Shown: piece by piece, positions 26,695 through 38,578 of the stretch
Numbering within the stretch: the first letter of the stretch is position 1
Layout: each line of letters begins with the position of its first letter
Origin: Rubrivivax sp.
GTDB lineage: Bacteria > Pseudomonadota > Gammaproteobacteria > Burkholderiales > Burkholderiaceae_C
DNA length: 64,000 bases
Direction of reading: 5' to 3'
Assembly: GCA_030653385.1 (NCBI GenBank)
Contig: JAURZM010000007.1
Coordinates: 1-64,000, forward strand
Made by a program: the position numbers and the translations under genes
The notes under the pieces: model-generated
Seen by the model: only the letters and a program-made list of their open reading frames with translations
Told to the model about the DNA's origin: nothing
Databases searched by the model: none

Positions 26695-27414
26695 ATGGCC
26701 CGCAAACCCGCACTTGCCCCCGCCGACCCGGCCGACGGCGCCGCTGCCACCACCCGCGCCAGTGCGGTTTATGGCCAGTTGCGCACCGACATCGCCCACG
26801 GCGTGCTGGCGCCCGGCAGCAAGCTGCGGGTCGAGGCCATGGGGCAGCGTTACAGCGTGGGCGCAAGCCCCCTGCGCGAAGCCCTGAGCCGGCTATCGGC
26901 CGAGGGCCTGGTCGACCGCACCGACCAGCGTGGCTTCAGCGTCGCCGCGCTGAAGTGGGACGAGCTGCCGATCCTGACCCACAACCGCGTGCAGCTCGAC
27001 AGCCTGGCGCTGCGCGAATCCATCGCCGCGCGCGACGCCGCCTGGGAAGACCAGCTGGTGCTGCTGGTGCACCGGCTGTCGCGCACACCACGCTCGCTGT
27101 CGGACAGCGTCTACCAGCCCAACCCGGCCTGGGAAACGCTGCACCGCGACTTCCACCGTGCGCTGCTGGCACGTTGCCCTTCACGCTGGCTACGCGGTTT
27201 CTGCGACACCCTGGCTGAAGAGGCTTACCGCTTTCGCCAGCTGGCCGCCGGCAAGAGCTTCACGAAGCGCAACGAACACGCGGAACACGTGGCCATCTTC
27301 GAAGCCGCCATCGCCGGCGACGCTGACACCGCCGTGTTGCGGCTCACCGAGCACTACACCCGCACGTCCACGCTGGTGGCCACGCAGGCGCGCAAGCGCG
27401 GGCACGCGGCCTGA
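26695..27414 (+). CDS. GntR family transcriptional regulator, FCD type
   Basis: A 239-residue regulator with an N-terminal winged helix (YGQLRTDIAHGVLAPGSKLRVEAMGQRYSVGASPLREALSRL, residues about 25-70) and an FCD ligand-binding domain after about residue 95 whose metal-site histidines are visible in ETLHRDFHRALLA and EHAEHVAIFEAA. FCD regulators usually respond to organic acids. It converges on the binding protein/dioxygenase/FAH operon, 15 bases tail-to-tail, and is its likely regulator. The ATG at 26695 gives the expected domain start; the ORF upstream is antisense to the kinase. Confidence 0.92.
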   Translation: MARKPALAPADPADGAAATTRASAVYGQLRTDIAHGVLAPGSKLRVEAMGQRYSVGASPLREALSRLSAEGLVDRTDQRGFSVAALKWDELPILTHNRVQLDSLALRESIAARDAAWEDQLVLLVHRLSRTPRSLSDSVYQPNPAWETLHRDFHRALLARCPSRWLRGFCDTLAEEAYRFRQLAAGKSFTKRNEHAEHVAIFEAAIAGDADTAVLRLTEHYTRTSTLVATQARKRGHAA

Positions 27415-27429
27415 GCCAAGCCGCCGGCC

Positions 27430-28395
27430 CTACTTGGCGGTGGCGCCCGAGTCCTTCACGGCCTTGGCCCACTTCGGGATCTCGGCCCGCAGGTAGGTGT
27501 TGAACTCGGCCACGGTGTTGCGGCGCGCCGTCAGGCCCTGCTCGGCAAACTTGGCGGCCACGTCGGGCATCTCCATGGCCTTGTTGATCTCGGCGTTGAG
27601 TCGCTCGACGATGGCCGGCGGTGTGCCGGCGGGCACGAAAAACGCGAACCACGTCAGGTCGTCGAAGTCGCTGAAGCCCGACTCGTTCATGGTCGGCACG
27701 TCGGGCAGCGCGGGCGAACGCTGCGCGCTGGTCACGGCCAGCGCGCGCAGCTTGCCCGCCTTCACCTGCGGCACCGCCGGTGGCATCGAGGTGCTGGACA
27801 CCTGGGTGTGGCCCGCCACCACCGCGCCCACCGCCTGCGCCGGCTGGTAGGGCACGTGGGTGATGTCCACGCCGGCGGCGATCTTCACGCGTTCCATCGA
27901 CAGGTGCGTGGTGGTGCCGATGCCCGACGAAGCGTAGGACAGCTTTTCCTTCCTGGCGTGTGCGATCAGCTCCTGGATGTTGTTCACCGGCACCGAGGGA
28001 TGCACGGTGATGATGTTCGGCGTGCTGGGCCCCAGCGCCACCGGCATGAAGTCCAGCAGCGGGTCGTAGCCCGCGTTGGCATACAGGCTCGGGTTGACCG
28101 CGTACGACACGCTGATGACCAGCAGGTGGTAGCCATCGGGCGCTGCGCGTTTCACCAACTGCGCGCCGATGCTGCCGCCGGCACCTGGCTTGTTGTCGAT
28201 GACCACCGTCTGGCCCAGCGACTCCGAGACCTTTTGCCCCACCACGCGGGCGATGATGTCGGTGGAACTGCCGGCGCCGAAGGCCACGGTGAAGGTGATG
28301 GGCTTGGCCTTGGGCCAGTCCTGCGCGGTTGCGACCGTGCTGCTGGCCACGGCGGCCACGGCGAATGCGGCCATCAGCTTCGAAGTCTTGAACAT
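27430..28395 (-). CDS. Bug/TctC family periplasmic solute-binding protein
   Basis: A 321-residue exported protein with a signal peptide (MFKTSKLMAAFAVAAVASST then VATAQ). The family pattern is clear: ITFTVAFGAGSSTDIIARVV, VVIDNKPGAGGSIGAQLV, GYHLLVISVSY, and late LRALAVTSAQRSPALPDVPT. These receptors feed carboxylates to the tripartite TctAB transporter or act as sensors; no TctAB genes lie nearby. A GGAG ribosome site precedes the ATG at 28395. It is the last gene of an operon with the dioxygenase and FAH hydrolase, suggesting an aromatic or carboxylic acid ligand. Confidence 0.92.
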   Translation of the reverse strand: MFKTSKLMAAFAVAAVASSTVATAQDWPKAKPITFTVAFGAGSSTDIIARVVGQKVSESLGQTVVIDNKPGAGGSIGAQLVKRAAPDGYHLLVISVSYAVNPSLYANAGYDPLLDFMPVALGPSTPNIITVHPSVPVNNIQELIAHARKEKLSYASSGIGTTTHLSMERVKIAAGVDITHVPYQPAQAVGAVVAGHTQVSSTSMPPAVPQVKAGKLRALAVTSAQRSPALPDVPTMNESGFSDFDDLTWFAFFVPAGTPPAIVERLNAEINKAMEMPDVAAKFAEQGLTARRNTVAEFNTYLRAEIPKWAKAVKDSGATAK

Positions 28396-28447
28396 GTCGG
28401 TCTCCGTTCGTTGTTGGAACATCGGCGCTCAGCGCGCCGCAGCGCAA

Positions 28448-29320
28448 TCAAGGTTCAGCCGGCAGCGGGCTGAGCACGATGTCGGTGTGCATCACCAGGC
28501 ACTGTTCGCCTTGCAGACCCAGGCGGGCCGCGGCCGCGGCGTCGGTCTGCAGCTGGTAGCGGCCGATCAGCGCTTCACGCACGCCGAACACCGCGTCGCT
28601 GTCCAGGTAGGGGTCTTCGGCATCGAAGAGCTCGGTCACCAGCGTGCGGTGGCCCGGTGCGCTGACGATCAGGTGCACGTGGGCCGCCCGCCAGGCGCTG
28701 CGGCCGGCCGGCGCCACCACGTCGTGCCAGACCGGCCCGTCGGTGGGAATCTGGTAGGGCCGCGCGCGGATGGTGTCCACCTCCCAGTTGCCTTGTGCGT
28801 CCACCTTCAGCTGGCAGCGCAGGTTGTCGGACGGCTGGGTGGGGTCGATCTGCCAGTACAGGCCGTTGTCGGCGTTCTGCCAGAAGTCGATGCTGGCATC
28901 CACCAGCGGCTGGCCCTGGGCACCCAGCACACGGCCGCGCAGCACCACCGGTTGGCCCGCATTGCCGGCGATCAGGTTCGCCGGGTTGCCGAGCCAGGGC
29001 GAGCCCACGGTGTGGAAGGGGCCCAGCACACTGCCGGGCGTGGCGTCGGGTGTGCTGGCCATCAGGTCCACCAGGCTGGACAGGCCCAGCACGTCGGACA
29101 GCAGCGAAAACTCGCTGCGGGTGTTGCTGCTGATGTCACCGGTGCGGTGCAGAAAGGCCAGTGCCGCGCGCCACTCGGCGTGGGTCAGTTTCACGGTCTT
29201 GGCGTAGGCGTGCAGGTGCAGCAGCAACTGCTGCATCAGTTCGCGCTGGCGAGCGTCGGGCAGGCCCGCCAGGCTGCTGGCGGCCACTGCGGTGATGTTG
29301 TCCAGGCGGATGTCTCTCAT
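28448..29320 (-). CDS. Intradiol ring-cleavage dioxygenase (catechol/hydroxyquinol type)
   Basis: A 290-residue non-heme Fe(III) enzyme that would cleave a catechol-type ring between the hydroxyls. The N-terminal dimer region (residues 1-100) is that of catechol and hydroxyquinol 1,2-dioxygenases. Ligand candidates are the Tyr of NADNGLYWQ, the Tyr of RARPYQIPTDGPV, and the two His of RAAHVHLIVSAPGH. The YxIPxDGPV pattern resembles hydroxyquinol dioxygenases, but substrate is unproven. A GAGGGG site precedes the ATG at 29320. It lies 22 bases after the FAH gene; no maleylacetate reductase is present. Confidence 0.9.
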   Translation of the reverse strand: MRDIRLDNITAVAASSLAGLPDARQRELMQQLLLHLHAYAKTVKLTHAEWRAALAFLHRTGDISSNTRSEFSLLSDVLGLSSLVDLMASTPDATPGSVLGPFHTVGSPWLGNPANLIAGNAGQPVVLRGRVLGAQGQPLVDASIDFWQNADNGLYWQIDPTQPSDNLRCQLKVDAQGNWEVDTIRARPYQIPTDGPVWHDVVAPAGRSAWRAAHVHLIVSAPGHRTLVTELFDAEDPYLDSDAVFGVREALIGRYQLQTDAAAAARLGLQGEQCLVMHTDIVLSPLPAEP

Positions 29321-29342
29321 GGCTGACCCCTCGTGCAGCGAC

Positions 29343-30203
29343 TCAGGCCGTGACCGGGTTGCTGAGCACGCCGATGCCTTCGATCTCGATCTCGATCGTG
29401 TCACCGGCCCGCATCCACACCGGTGGCGTGCGCGCGTAACCCACGCCGGCCGGGGTGCCCATCACCACCACGTCGCCGGGTTCCAGCGTCATCGCTTCGC
29501 TCAGCAGCGCCAGCGTGCGTGCCACACCGAACACCATGTCGGACGTGGTGGCGCTTTGCATCACGCGGCCGTTCAGGCGGCTTTCGATGTGCAGGCCCGT
29601 GCAGCCTGGCGGCAGTTCATCGGCGGTCACCAGCACCGGGCCGAAGCCGCCGGTGGCGTCGAAATTCTTGCCGATGGTCCACTGCGTGGTCTTGCGCTGG
29701 TAGTCGCGCAGGGTGGCGTCGTTGAAGCAGGCGTAGCCGAAGACATGGGCCAGCGCGTCGGCCTCGGTCACGTGCCGGGCGCGGTTGCCGATGACCACGG
29801 CCAGTTCGGCTTCGAAGTCGAGCTTGCCCGACAACTTCGGCACCTGCAGCGGCGCACCGTGGGCCAGCAAGGACGTGCTGCAGCGCAGGAACAGCGCCGG
29901 GTACTCGGCCACGGTGTTGCCCCCTTCCTTGGCATGGTCGTGGTAGTTCACGCCCAGGCAGATGATCTTGCCGGGCTGCGGCACCACCGGCAGCAAGGGC
30001 AGCGTGGCCAGATTCGCGGGCACCAGCGCCTGGGCACGGTCCACCAGTTGCGCAGCCAGCGCAGCGTGGCGTGTGCAGGCCTCGATCAGGCCCTGCAGCG
30101 TGGCCGGCGCGTTGGCGCCGAGCCGATGGCTTTCGACCACACCGCCAGGGACCTGCAAGGCCCAGGCTGGGCCTTCAGCGGCGCGGTAACTGACCAGTCT
30201 CAT
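29343..30203 (-). CDS. Fumarylacetoacetate hydrolase (FAH) family protein
   Basis: A 286-residue enzyme of the FAH superfamily, which cleaves or decarboxylates/isomerises beta-diketo acids in aromatic catabolism. Visible features are the start of the catalytic domain, KIICLGVNYHDHAKEGG, the divalent-metal ligands in KLDFEAELAVVIG, and the end GDVVVMGTPAGVGYARTPP with MRAGDTIEIEIEGIGVLSNPV. The first 65 residues are the usual variable N-terminal domain. It is first in the operon with the intradiol dioxygenase and the Bug protein. Confidence 0.92.
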   Translation of the reverse strand: MRLVSYRAAEGPAWALQVPGGVVESHRLGANAPATLQGLIEACTRHAALAAQLVDRAQALVPANLATLPLLPVVPQPGKIICLGVNYHDHAKEGGNTVAEYPALFLRCSTSLLAHGAPLQVPKLSGKLDFEAELAVVIGNRARHVTEADALAHVFGYACFNDATLRDYQRKTTQWTIGKNFDATGGFGPVLVTADELPPGCTGLHIESRLNGRVMQSATTSDMVFGVARTLALLSEAMTLEPGDVVVMGTPAGVGYARTPPVWMRAGDTIEIEIEGIGVLSNPVTA

Positions 30204-30464
30204 CGGTGCTTCAACCTTGGAAAGTGCGCTGTTGCAGCGCCGGGCGGACAGTCACTTTAATCGCCAAATTCCATCATCGGTCGAATAATCGACAAAACAC
30301 CGTCCGGAGTTTCCCGCAGTTGGCCATCCTGGTTCACATCTGGAGCACGGCGACGCTTCACCGCTCAAGCCGCAGCCGCCCCGGCGTCGCTGTGAAGACA
30401 TCGCCAGCATCGTCTGAACGCAAGCCCGGGCGCGGGCCTTCGACAAACGGCGACACTCCGGGCC
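30204..30464. other. Divergent intergenic region
   Basis: This 261-base gap separates the FAH operon (minus) from the antiporter gene (plus). Its first third is AT-richer than its surroundings and holds the palindrome at 30280-30293. I see no small gene in it. Promoters for both flanks must lie here, but no confident -35/-10 pair stands out. Confidence 0.5.
30280..30293. promoter_or_regulatory. Candidate operator palindrome upstream of the FAH operon
   Basis: A short perfect inverted repeat, GTCGA-ATAA-TCGAC, stands in an AT-rich patch 77 bases upstream of the FAH start and about 170 bases before the divergent antiporter. Short palindromes of this size are typical GntR-family operators, and the FCD-GntR gene flanks this operon, but no second copy was found before the GntR gene itself. 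Confidence 0.35.
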
Positions 30465-32177
30465 ATGCACCAGAACATGCCGCTCATCGTCACGCTGGCC
30501 GTTGCCCTGGGCCTGGCCCTGGTGCTGGGCTTCGTCGCCGCGCGCCTGAAGCTGCCCGCCCTGGTGGGTTACCTGCTGGCCGGTGTGTTGATCGGGCCCC
30601 ACACCCCCGGCTTCGTGGCCGACGTGGCGCTGGCCGGGCAGCTGGCCGAGGTGGGCGTGATGCTGCTGATGTTCGGTGTCGGCCTGCACTTTTCGATCGG
30701 CGACCTGATGGCGGTGCGCAAGGTGGCCGTGCCCGGTGCGGTGGTGCAGATGGCAGTGGCCACCGCCATGGGCGCCGGGGTGGCCTTGTGGTGGGGCTGG
30801 ACGGTGCCCGCGGCCTTGGTGTTCGGCCTGGCGCTCTCGGTGGCCAGCACCGTGGTGCTGTTGCGTGCGCTGGAAAGCCGCGGCCAACTGGACAGCGCCA
30901 ACGGCCGCATCGCCGTGGGCTGGCTGGTGGTCGAAGACCTGGCCATGGTGCTGGTGCTGGTGCTGCTGCCGGCACTGGCCGGGCTGCTGGCGGAACCCGG
31001 CGAAGGCGCTGCGGGCGCAGCCGCCTCGGCAAGCGCTGCCGCCGAGTTCTGGCCCACGCTGGCGCGCACGCTGCTGGCCGTGGCGGCCTTCGTGGCGCTG
31101 ATGCTGGTGGTGGGCCGGCGCCTGCTGCCCTGGCTGCTGTGGCACATCAACAAAACCGGTTCGCGCGAGCTGTTCACGCTGGCGGTGATGGCAGCGGCGG
31201 TGTCCATCGCCTATGGTGCGGCGCTGATGTTCGGTGTGTCGGTGGCGCTGGGGGCCTTTTTTGCCGGACTGGTGCTGCGCGAAAGCGAATTCAGCCACCG
31301 TGCGGCCGATGAATCGCTGCCTTTTCGCGACGCCTTCGCGGTGTTGTTCTTCGTGTCGGTGGGCATGCTCTTCGACCCGCGGGTGATGGTCGACCGGCCG
31401 CTGCAGGTGCTGGCCGTGGTGGCCATCATCATGGTGGGCAAGTCGCTGGCCGCGGCGCTGCTGGTGGTGGCGCTGCGTTACCCGCTGAACTCGGCGCTCA
31501 CGGTGTCGGCCAGCCTGGCGCAGATCGGCGAGTTTTCTTTCATCCTGGCCGCGCTGGGCGACCAGCTGGGGGTGCTGCCACCCGAAGCCAAGAGCCTGAT
31601 CGTTGCCGGCGCCATGTTGTCCATCGCGCTCAACCCCTTGCTCTTCGAGTCCATTGCGCCGCTGCAGCGCTGGGTGCTGGCCAAGTCCGCACTGGCGCGC
31701 AAGCTGGAAGGCCGCGACGACCCCTTGGCCGAGCTGCCGCAAACCACCGAAGCGCGTTTTCTGGCTCGCCAGGTGGTGCTGGTGGGCCACGGCCGCGTGG
31801 GTTCACGCGTGGCCACGGCGCTGGCGGCCGCCGGTGTGCCGCTGGTGGTGGTGGACCGCCAGCGCGAACAAGTGCAGGCTCTGCGCGCACGTGGCGTGGC
31901 CGCGGTGCTGGGCGACGCCGTCGACCCGGTGGTGCTGGTGCAGGCCCACGTGGCCACCGCCAGCACGCTGGTGGTCGCGCTGGCGGAAACACGCGACGTC
32001 TCGCTGATGATCGACACCGCCCGCACACTGAACCCAGGTGTGCACATCGTCGTGCGTGCGCCCAACGAAGAAGAAGCCCAGCTGCTGCTGCGCGCGGGTG
32101 CCAGCCACACGGTGCAGGCCGAACACACGCTGGCCAGCGAACTGGTGCAGCGCGTGCTGCAACCCACGGCCGCCTGA
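30465..32177 (+). CDS. Kef-type monovalent cation:proton antiporter (CPA2) with TrkA-N domain
   Basis: A 570-residue protein: residues 1 to about 385 form some 12 membrane segments of the Na+/H+ exchanger fold (VGYLLAGVLIGPHTPGF, GVMLLMFGVGLHF, GAFFAGLVLRESEF, ASLAQIGEFSFILAALG). Residues from about 425 form a Rossmann NAD-binding RCK domain (VVLVGHGRVGSRVATALAAAG, then VDRQREQVQALRARG and VLGDA). It resembles KefB/KefC or YbaL and would exchange K+ or Na+ for protons under nucleotide or thiol control; no KefF/KefG partner is present. Single gene. Confidence 0.93.
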   Translation: MHQNMPLIVTLAVALGLALVLGFVAARLKLPALVGYLLAGVLIGPHTPGFVADVALAGQLAEVGVMLLMFGVGLHFSIGDLMAVRKVAVPGAVVQMAVATAMGAGVALWWGWTVPAALVFGLALSVASTVVLLRALESRGQLDSANGRIAVGWLVVEDLAMVLVLVLLPALAGLLAEPGEGAAGAAASASAAAEFWPTLARTLLAVAAFVALMLVVGRRLLPWLLWHINKTGSRELFTLAVMAAAVSIAYGAALMFGVSVALGAFFAGLVLRESEFSHRAADESLPFRDAFAVLFFVSVGMLFDPRVMVDRPLQVLAVVAIIMVGKSLAAALLVVALRYPLNSALTVSASLAQIGEFSFILAALGDQLGVLPPEAKSLIVAGAMLSIALNPLLFESIAPLQRWVLAKSALARKLEGRDDPLAELPQTTEARFLARQVVLVGHGRVGSRVATALAAAGVPLVVVDRQREQVQALRARGVAAVLGDAVDPVVLVQAHVATASTLVVALAETRDVSLMIDTARTLNPGVHIVVRAPNEEEAQLLLRAGASHTVQAEHTLASELVQRVLQPTAA

Positions 32178-32196
32178 CAGCAGCGCCTCGTGCGCT

Positions 32197-32784
32197 TCAG
32201 CCGCGCGGGGTGCCCAGACCGATGGGCGCAGGCGCCTGCATCAGGATGCGGCGGAACAGGGGCGCGTAGTCGGGCGTGACCTCGTGGCCGGTCAGCGGGT
32301 CGCGGTTGTTCGCAAAAGCGGCGTCGAGTTCGGCCCAGTCGGCATCGTTCAGGCAGCGCCTGGCCGCCGGCAGCACACGCTGCTCTTCCACCGCCATGTG
32401 CTCCAGGTAGAAGCAGGTGTACTGCTCCACGGCCTGCTCGAACTCGGTGCGCCGAGGCTCACCCATCACCTCGAAGGCCAGCAATTGGTGCTGCAGCGTG
32501 CGGATGGCCGATTCGCCCACCTGATGGTCACGCTCCAGGCGGGTGATCACCGGTTCCAGTTCGGGGCAGCGCTGCAGCACCTTCGGGAACAGCAGGTCCG
32601 ATTCCTTGCGGTGGTGCAGTTGCTCGGGAAACTCGTCGACGTAGAACAGCATGGCCCGCACGACCTCGAAGTCGGGCAGTTGTCCGTCGCGGCGGGCCTG
32701 CTTAAGCATCGTCGACAGTGAACGCAGCATCGCGGCCAGAGCCAGGTGCTCTTCGTTGATGACGTCCAGGGCGGTGTGTTTCAT
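32197..32784 (-). CDS. Hemerythrin-like (HHE) domain protein
   Basis: A 195-residue four-helix protein. Candidate di-iron ligands are the His of INEEHLALAAML, HHRKESDLLFPKV, RDHQVGESAI and HMAVEEQRVLPA. Such HHE proteins bind O2 or NO or protect iron-sulfur proteins; the role here is unknown. The start at 32784 gives the usual MKHTALDVINEEH opening; another ATG lies 15 bases upstream. It is the last gene of a run with the PAS-GGDEF protein and SpeD, 48 bases after speD. Confidence 0.88.
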   Translation of the reverse strand: MKHTALDVINEEHLALAAMLRSLSTMLKQARRDGQLPDFEVVRAMLFYVDEFPEQLHHRKESDLLFPKVLQRCPELEPVITRLERDHQVGESAIRTLQHQLLAFEVMGEPRRTEFEQAVEQYTCFYLEHMAVEEQRVLPAARRCLNDADWAELDAAFANNRDPLTGHEVTPDYAPLFRRILMQAPAPIGLGTPRG

Positions 32785-32832
32785 GCTGCAGATCAGCATG
32801 GCAGAGCGGGTGCGCCGACGGCTTGACACAAG

Positions 32833-33204
32833 TCAAGCCGTCCCGGCACGGCCGCGGTGCACGCGGTGGTGTTCTGCCTGGCTCGGACCAAAAGCCGCTT
32901 GCAGCGCCAGCAGCAGCGCTTCGGCGCTGGCGCTGTTGTCCGTCTGCAGATTGCACACGTAGACATCCAGCGTCACCGCACCCAACTCGGGCCAGGTGTG
33001 CACCGCCAGGTGCGACTCGGCCAGCAACACCACACCCGTCACGCCACCCGGCGCCGGGAAAGGATGGAAGAGCTCGCCCACGGGCTGCAGACCGGCCCGG
33101 CGCACGGCGCCAAGGCACAAGGCCCGCAGCGCCAGCGGGTCGACCATGGCCGGCAGGGTCGCGGCGCAGCCGTGCAGGTCGGCCGTGAGGTGCAAGCCCT
33201 GCAT
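32833..33204 (-). CDS. speD: S-adenosylmethionine decarboxylase proenzyme, SpeD-like
   Basis: A 123-residue protein of the short prokaryotic class. The self-processing site is clear: AESHLAVHTWPELG, where the Ser of ESH becomes the pyruvoyl group. The N-terminal HLTADLHGC and the later VTLDVYVCNL are also typical (catalytic Cys region). It supplies decarboxylated AdoMet for spermidine synthesis. The ATG at 33204 overlaps the stop of the upstream GGDEF gene by one base (TGATG), so the two are translationally coupled, an unusual partnership. No spermidine synthase gene is nearby. Confidence 0.88.
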   Translation of the reverse strand: MQGLHLTADLHGCAATLPAMVDPLALRALCLGAVRRAGLQPVGELFHPFPAPGGVTGVVLLAESHLAVHTWPELGAVTLDVYVCNLQTDNSASAEALLLALQAAFGPSQAEHHRVHRGRAGTA

Positions 33205-35195
33205 CAGGCCGGCGGCAGAGGTGGCAGAGGTGGCAGAAGCGGCACGGCCTCGGCCTCGGCCTCGGGCCTGCCATGACAGCACACCCGGTGGCGGCCCGTG
33301 CGCTTGGCCAGGTACAGGGCGGCATCGGCGGCGGCCATCAGTGCGGCCGTGTCGGCCAGCCCCGGGGTTGCTGCCACACCCACGCTGCAGGTGATGTGCG
33401 GCGCCACGGGTGACCGGCCGTGCGGGATGCTCAGGTTGTCCAGGCGCTGCAGAAAACGCCGCGCCAGGGCCAGCGCCTGGTCGGCCTGGGCGGTTGGCAT
33501 CAACACCGCAAACTCTTCGCCGCCCAGGCGCGCCACCAGGTCGTCGGGCTGGCGCGCGCAGCTCATCAGCAGTTGCGCCACCTGGCGCAGGCAGACATCA
33601 CCCGCCGGGTGGCCGTGGTGGTCGTTGTAGGTCTTGAAGTGGTCGATGTCGACGATCAGCAGCGCCAGTGGCGCTGCGTCTTGCTGCGCCCGCATCCATG
33701 CCTCGGCCAGCTGTCGATCGAAGTGGCGTCGGTTGGCGGTGCCGGTCAGCGCGTCGGTGTCAGACAGCTGCGCCAGTTCGCGGTTGACCTTGTCCAGCTG
33801 AAGGTTCATGCGTTCGAGCTGTTGGCCACGCCGCACCAGTTCGGTCACATCGGCACCCACCCCTGCCATGCCGCCGCTGCGGGTGCGCTGTTCGTCGATG
33901 CTGAGCCACCGATTGCCCGGCAGTTCCTGCAGCAAGGCGCCCGCCGGGTGCCGATGGGCCTGCAGCCGCTCTTCCAGCCAGGCGGCTTCGCGGCCCAGCG
34001 CCTGCGGGTACTGCCCGGCCGCCAGGCCCGCCCGGACGATGGACTCGAAGCTGGCCCCGGGCAGCATGGCCGGGGCCGACGCGGCATAGATGTCGCGGTA
34101 ACGCTGGTTGCACAGCAGCAAGCGGTCATCGCTGTCGTAGATGACAAAACCGTCGGGCAGGGCTTCAACCGCCTCGTGCAACTGCGCGCGCGCCAACTCG
34201 GCGTCGCGTCGCTGGGCTTCGCGGTCGCTGACATCGATGCGCACGCCCACCAGACCACCTTCCCGCGTGGGGTGTTCGTGCACCCGCACCCACTGCCCGG
34301 GCTTGACCTGGATCAGCCGAGGCGCACCCGGCTGCTTGCGCTCGGCCTTTCGCTTCTGCAGCCACTGGTCCAGCGCGGCCGCATCGGGCAGCCAGGGCAG
34401 CCCGCCCCGTGCCGCATGGATGCGCACCACCTCTTCGAAGGTGGGCCGCTGGTGGCGCAGGTCGGCGATCAGCGGGTACAGGGCAGCCATGGCGTCGTTG
34501 GTGCACAGCAACCGGTCTTCGGCGTCGTAGAGCTCGAAGCCGACGGGCAAAGCTTCGATGGCATCCTGCAGGCGCTGGCGTGCCAGGTTGGCGTCACGGT
34601 GCGCGGCTGCCAGCGCCTTCTCTTGCAGCACCAGGTCGCTCACGTCCACGCTGTACGACAACAGGCCGCCCGCGGCCAGGCGCTGTTCGACGATGCGGCG
34701 CCAGCGCCCGCCCGGCAGTTCGCGCAACACGGACGACTCGCCCCGGCGGTGCTGGGCCAGGCGGGCGGAGATCCACGCCTCTTCCTGGCCCACCGCTTCG
34801 GGCACCAGGCCACGCGCCACACCGGCACGCAGCAAGGTTTCGAAGGCCACACCGGGCCGGGCCATGTCGGCCAAGGAGCCATAGACCTCGGAAAAGCTGC
34901 CGCTGACATGTTCGATGCGGTCTTCGTCATCGAACACCAGCACGCCCACCGGCAAGGCCGCCAGCACCGCCTGCAGGCGCTCTGTCTGTGCCTGGTGGGC
35001 GGCAGCAGCGGTGGCCTCACGGCCGAGCCGCCAACCCAACACAGCAGACAAGAGCAGGCCCAGCGCGGCCAGCACCGGCGCCGCCGGCGTCAGCGTGGGC
35101 GGGCCCAGCAGCACCAGCAAGAGCAAGAGCAACGTCAGCACCAAGGCCCAGGCCAGCCCCTGCGAGGCGTTCAGGCGAATGGCTTCAGGGCGCAT
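33204..35195 (-). CDS. Membrane-anchored diguanylate cyclase with three PAS-like domains
   Basis: A 663-residue protein. Two TM segments (about residues 15-55) are separated by only a short loop, so sensing is probably cytoplasmic. Three PAS-like repeats begin near residues 73 (LQAVLAALPVGVLVFDDED), 208 (LQDAIEALPVGFELYDAED) and 338 (LHEAVEALPDGFVIYDSDD), the similarity between them suggesting internal duplication. The C-terminal GGDEF domain has DALTGTANRRHFD and the intact active site ARLGGEEFAVLMP. The inhibitory-site position reads QPDD rather than RxxD, so product inhibition may be absent. It is coupled to speD by a one-base overlap. Confidence 0.93.
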   Translation of the reverse strand: MRPEAIRLNASQGLAWALVLTLLLLLLVLLGPPTLTPAAPVLAALGLLLSAVLGWRLGREATAAAAHQAQTERLQAVLAALPVGVLVFDDEDRIEHVSGSFSEVYGSLADMARPGVAFETLLRAGVARGLVPEAVGQEEAWISARLAQHRRGESSVLRELPGGRWRRIVEQRLAAGGLLSYSVDVSDLVLQEKALAAAHRDANLARQRLQDAIEALPVGFELYDAEDRLLCTNDAMAALYPLIADLRHQRPTFEEVVRIHAARGGLPWLPDAAALDQWLQKRKAERKQPGAPRLIQVKPGQWVRVHEHPTREGGLVGVRIDVSDREAQRRDAELARAQLHEAVEALPDGFVIYDSDDRLLLCNQRYRDIYAASAPAMLPGASFESIVRAGLAAGQYPQALGREAAWLEERLQAHRHPAGALLQELPGNRWLSIDEQRTRSGGMAGVGADVTELVRRGQQLERMNLQLDKVNRELAQLSDTDALTGTANRRHFDRQLAEAWMRAQQDAAPLALLIVDIDHFKTYNDHHGHPAGDVCLRQVAQLLMSCARQPDDLVARLGGEEFAVLMPTAQADQALALARRFLQRLDNLSIPHGRSPVAPHITCSVGVAATPGLADTAALMAAADAALYLAKRTGRHRVCCHGRPEAEAEAVPLLPPLPPLPPA

Positions 35196-35370
35196 GGCGG
35201 GCTGTGAGCTGCAGAAGTCAACAAGTCAGAGGGGGTCGACAGGGGCCTGGAAGGCCAAGACCCACGGAAAAGTAAGGGGCCATGCGACTTCGCCGCAGTG
35301 AGCCTGTTGCCGCAAGGCCCACTATTGTGGCGCTGGTGCGCGTGGCATCTTCCTGCATCGTGCACCCTCC

Positions 35371-35376
35371 TAGAAT
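35371..35376 (+). promoter_or_regulatory. Possible -10 box for the transketolase gene
   Basis: TAGAAT at 35371-35376, about 50 bases before the ATG, matches the -10 consensus at five of six positions and is followed by a G-rich start region. No good -35 hexamer lies 16-18 bases upstream (CTTCCT is the nearest), so the promoter is weakly supported. Confidence 0.35.
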
Positions 35377-35425
35377 CGGGGCCTCCGCCCCAGTCCACGC
35401 TGCCTTCGCCAGCGCAAGAGCCCCA

Positions 35426-38531
<3,106 letters not shown>

Positions 38532-38552
38532 CGCTGATCCGCCGGTGACACG

Positions 38553-38578
38553 AGGGCCTGCCGATGCGGGCCCTTTTT
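38553..38578 (+). terminator. Rho-independent terminator after gap
   Basis: A 9-bp stem with one G-T pair (38553-38561 against 38566-38574), loop CGAT, then a run of five T. It lies 21 bases downstream of the GAPDH stop and ends the tkt-gap transcript. Confidence 0.88.
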
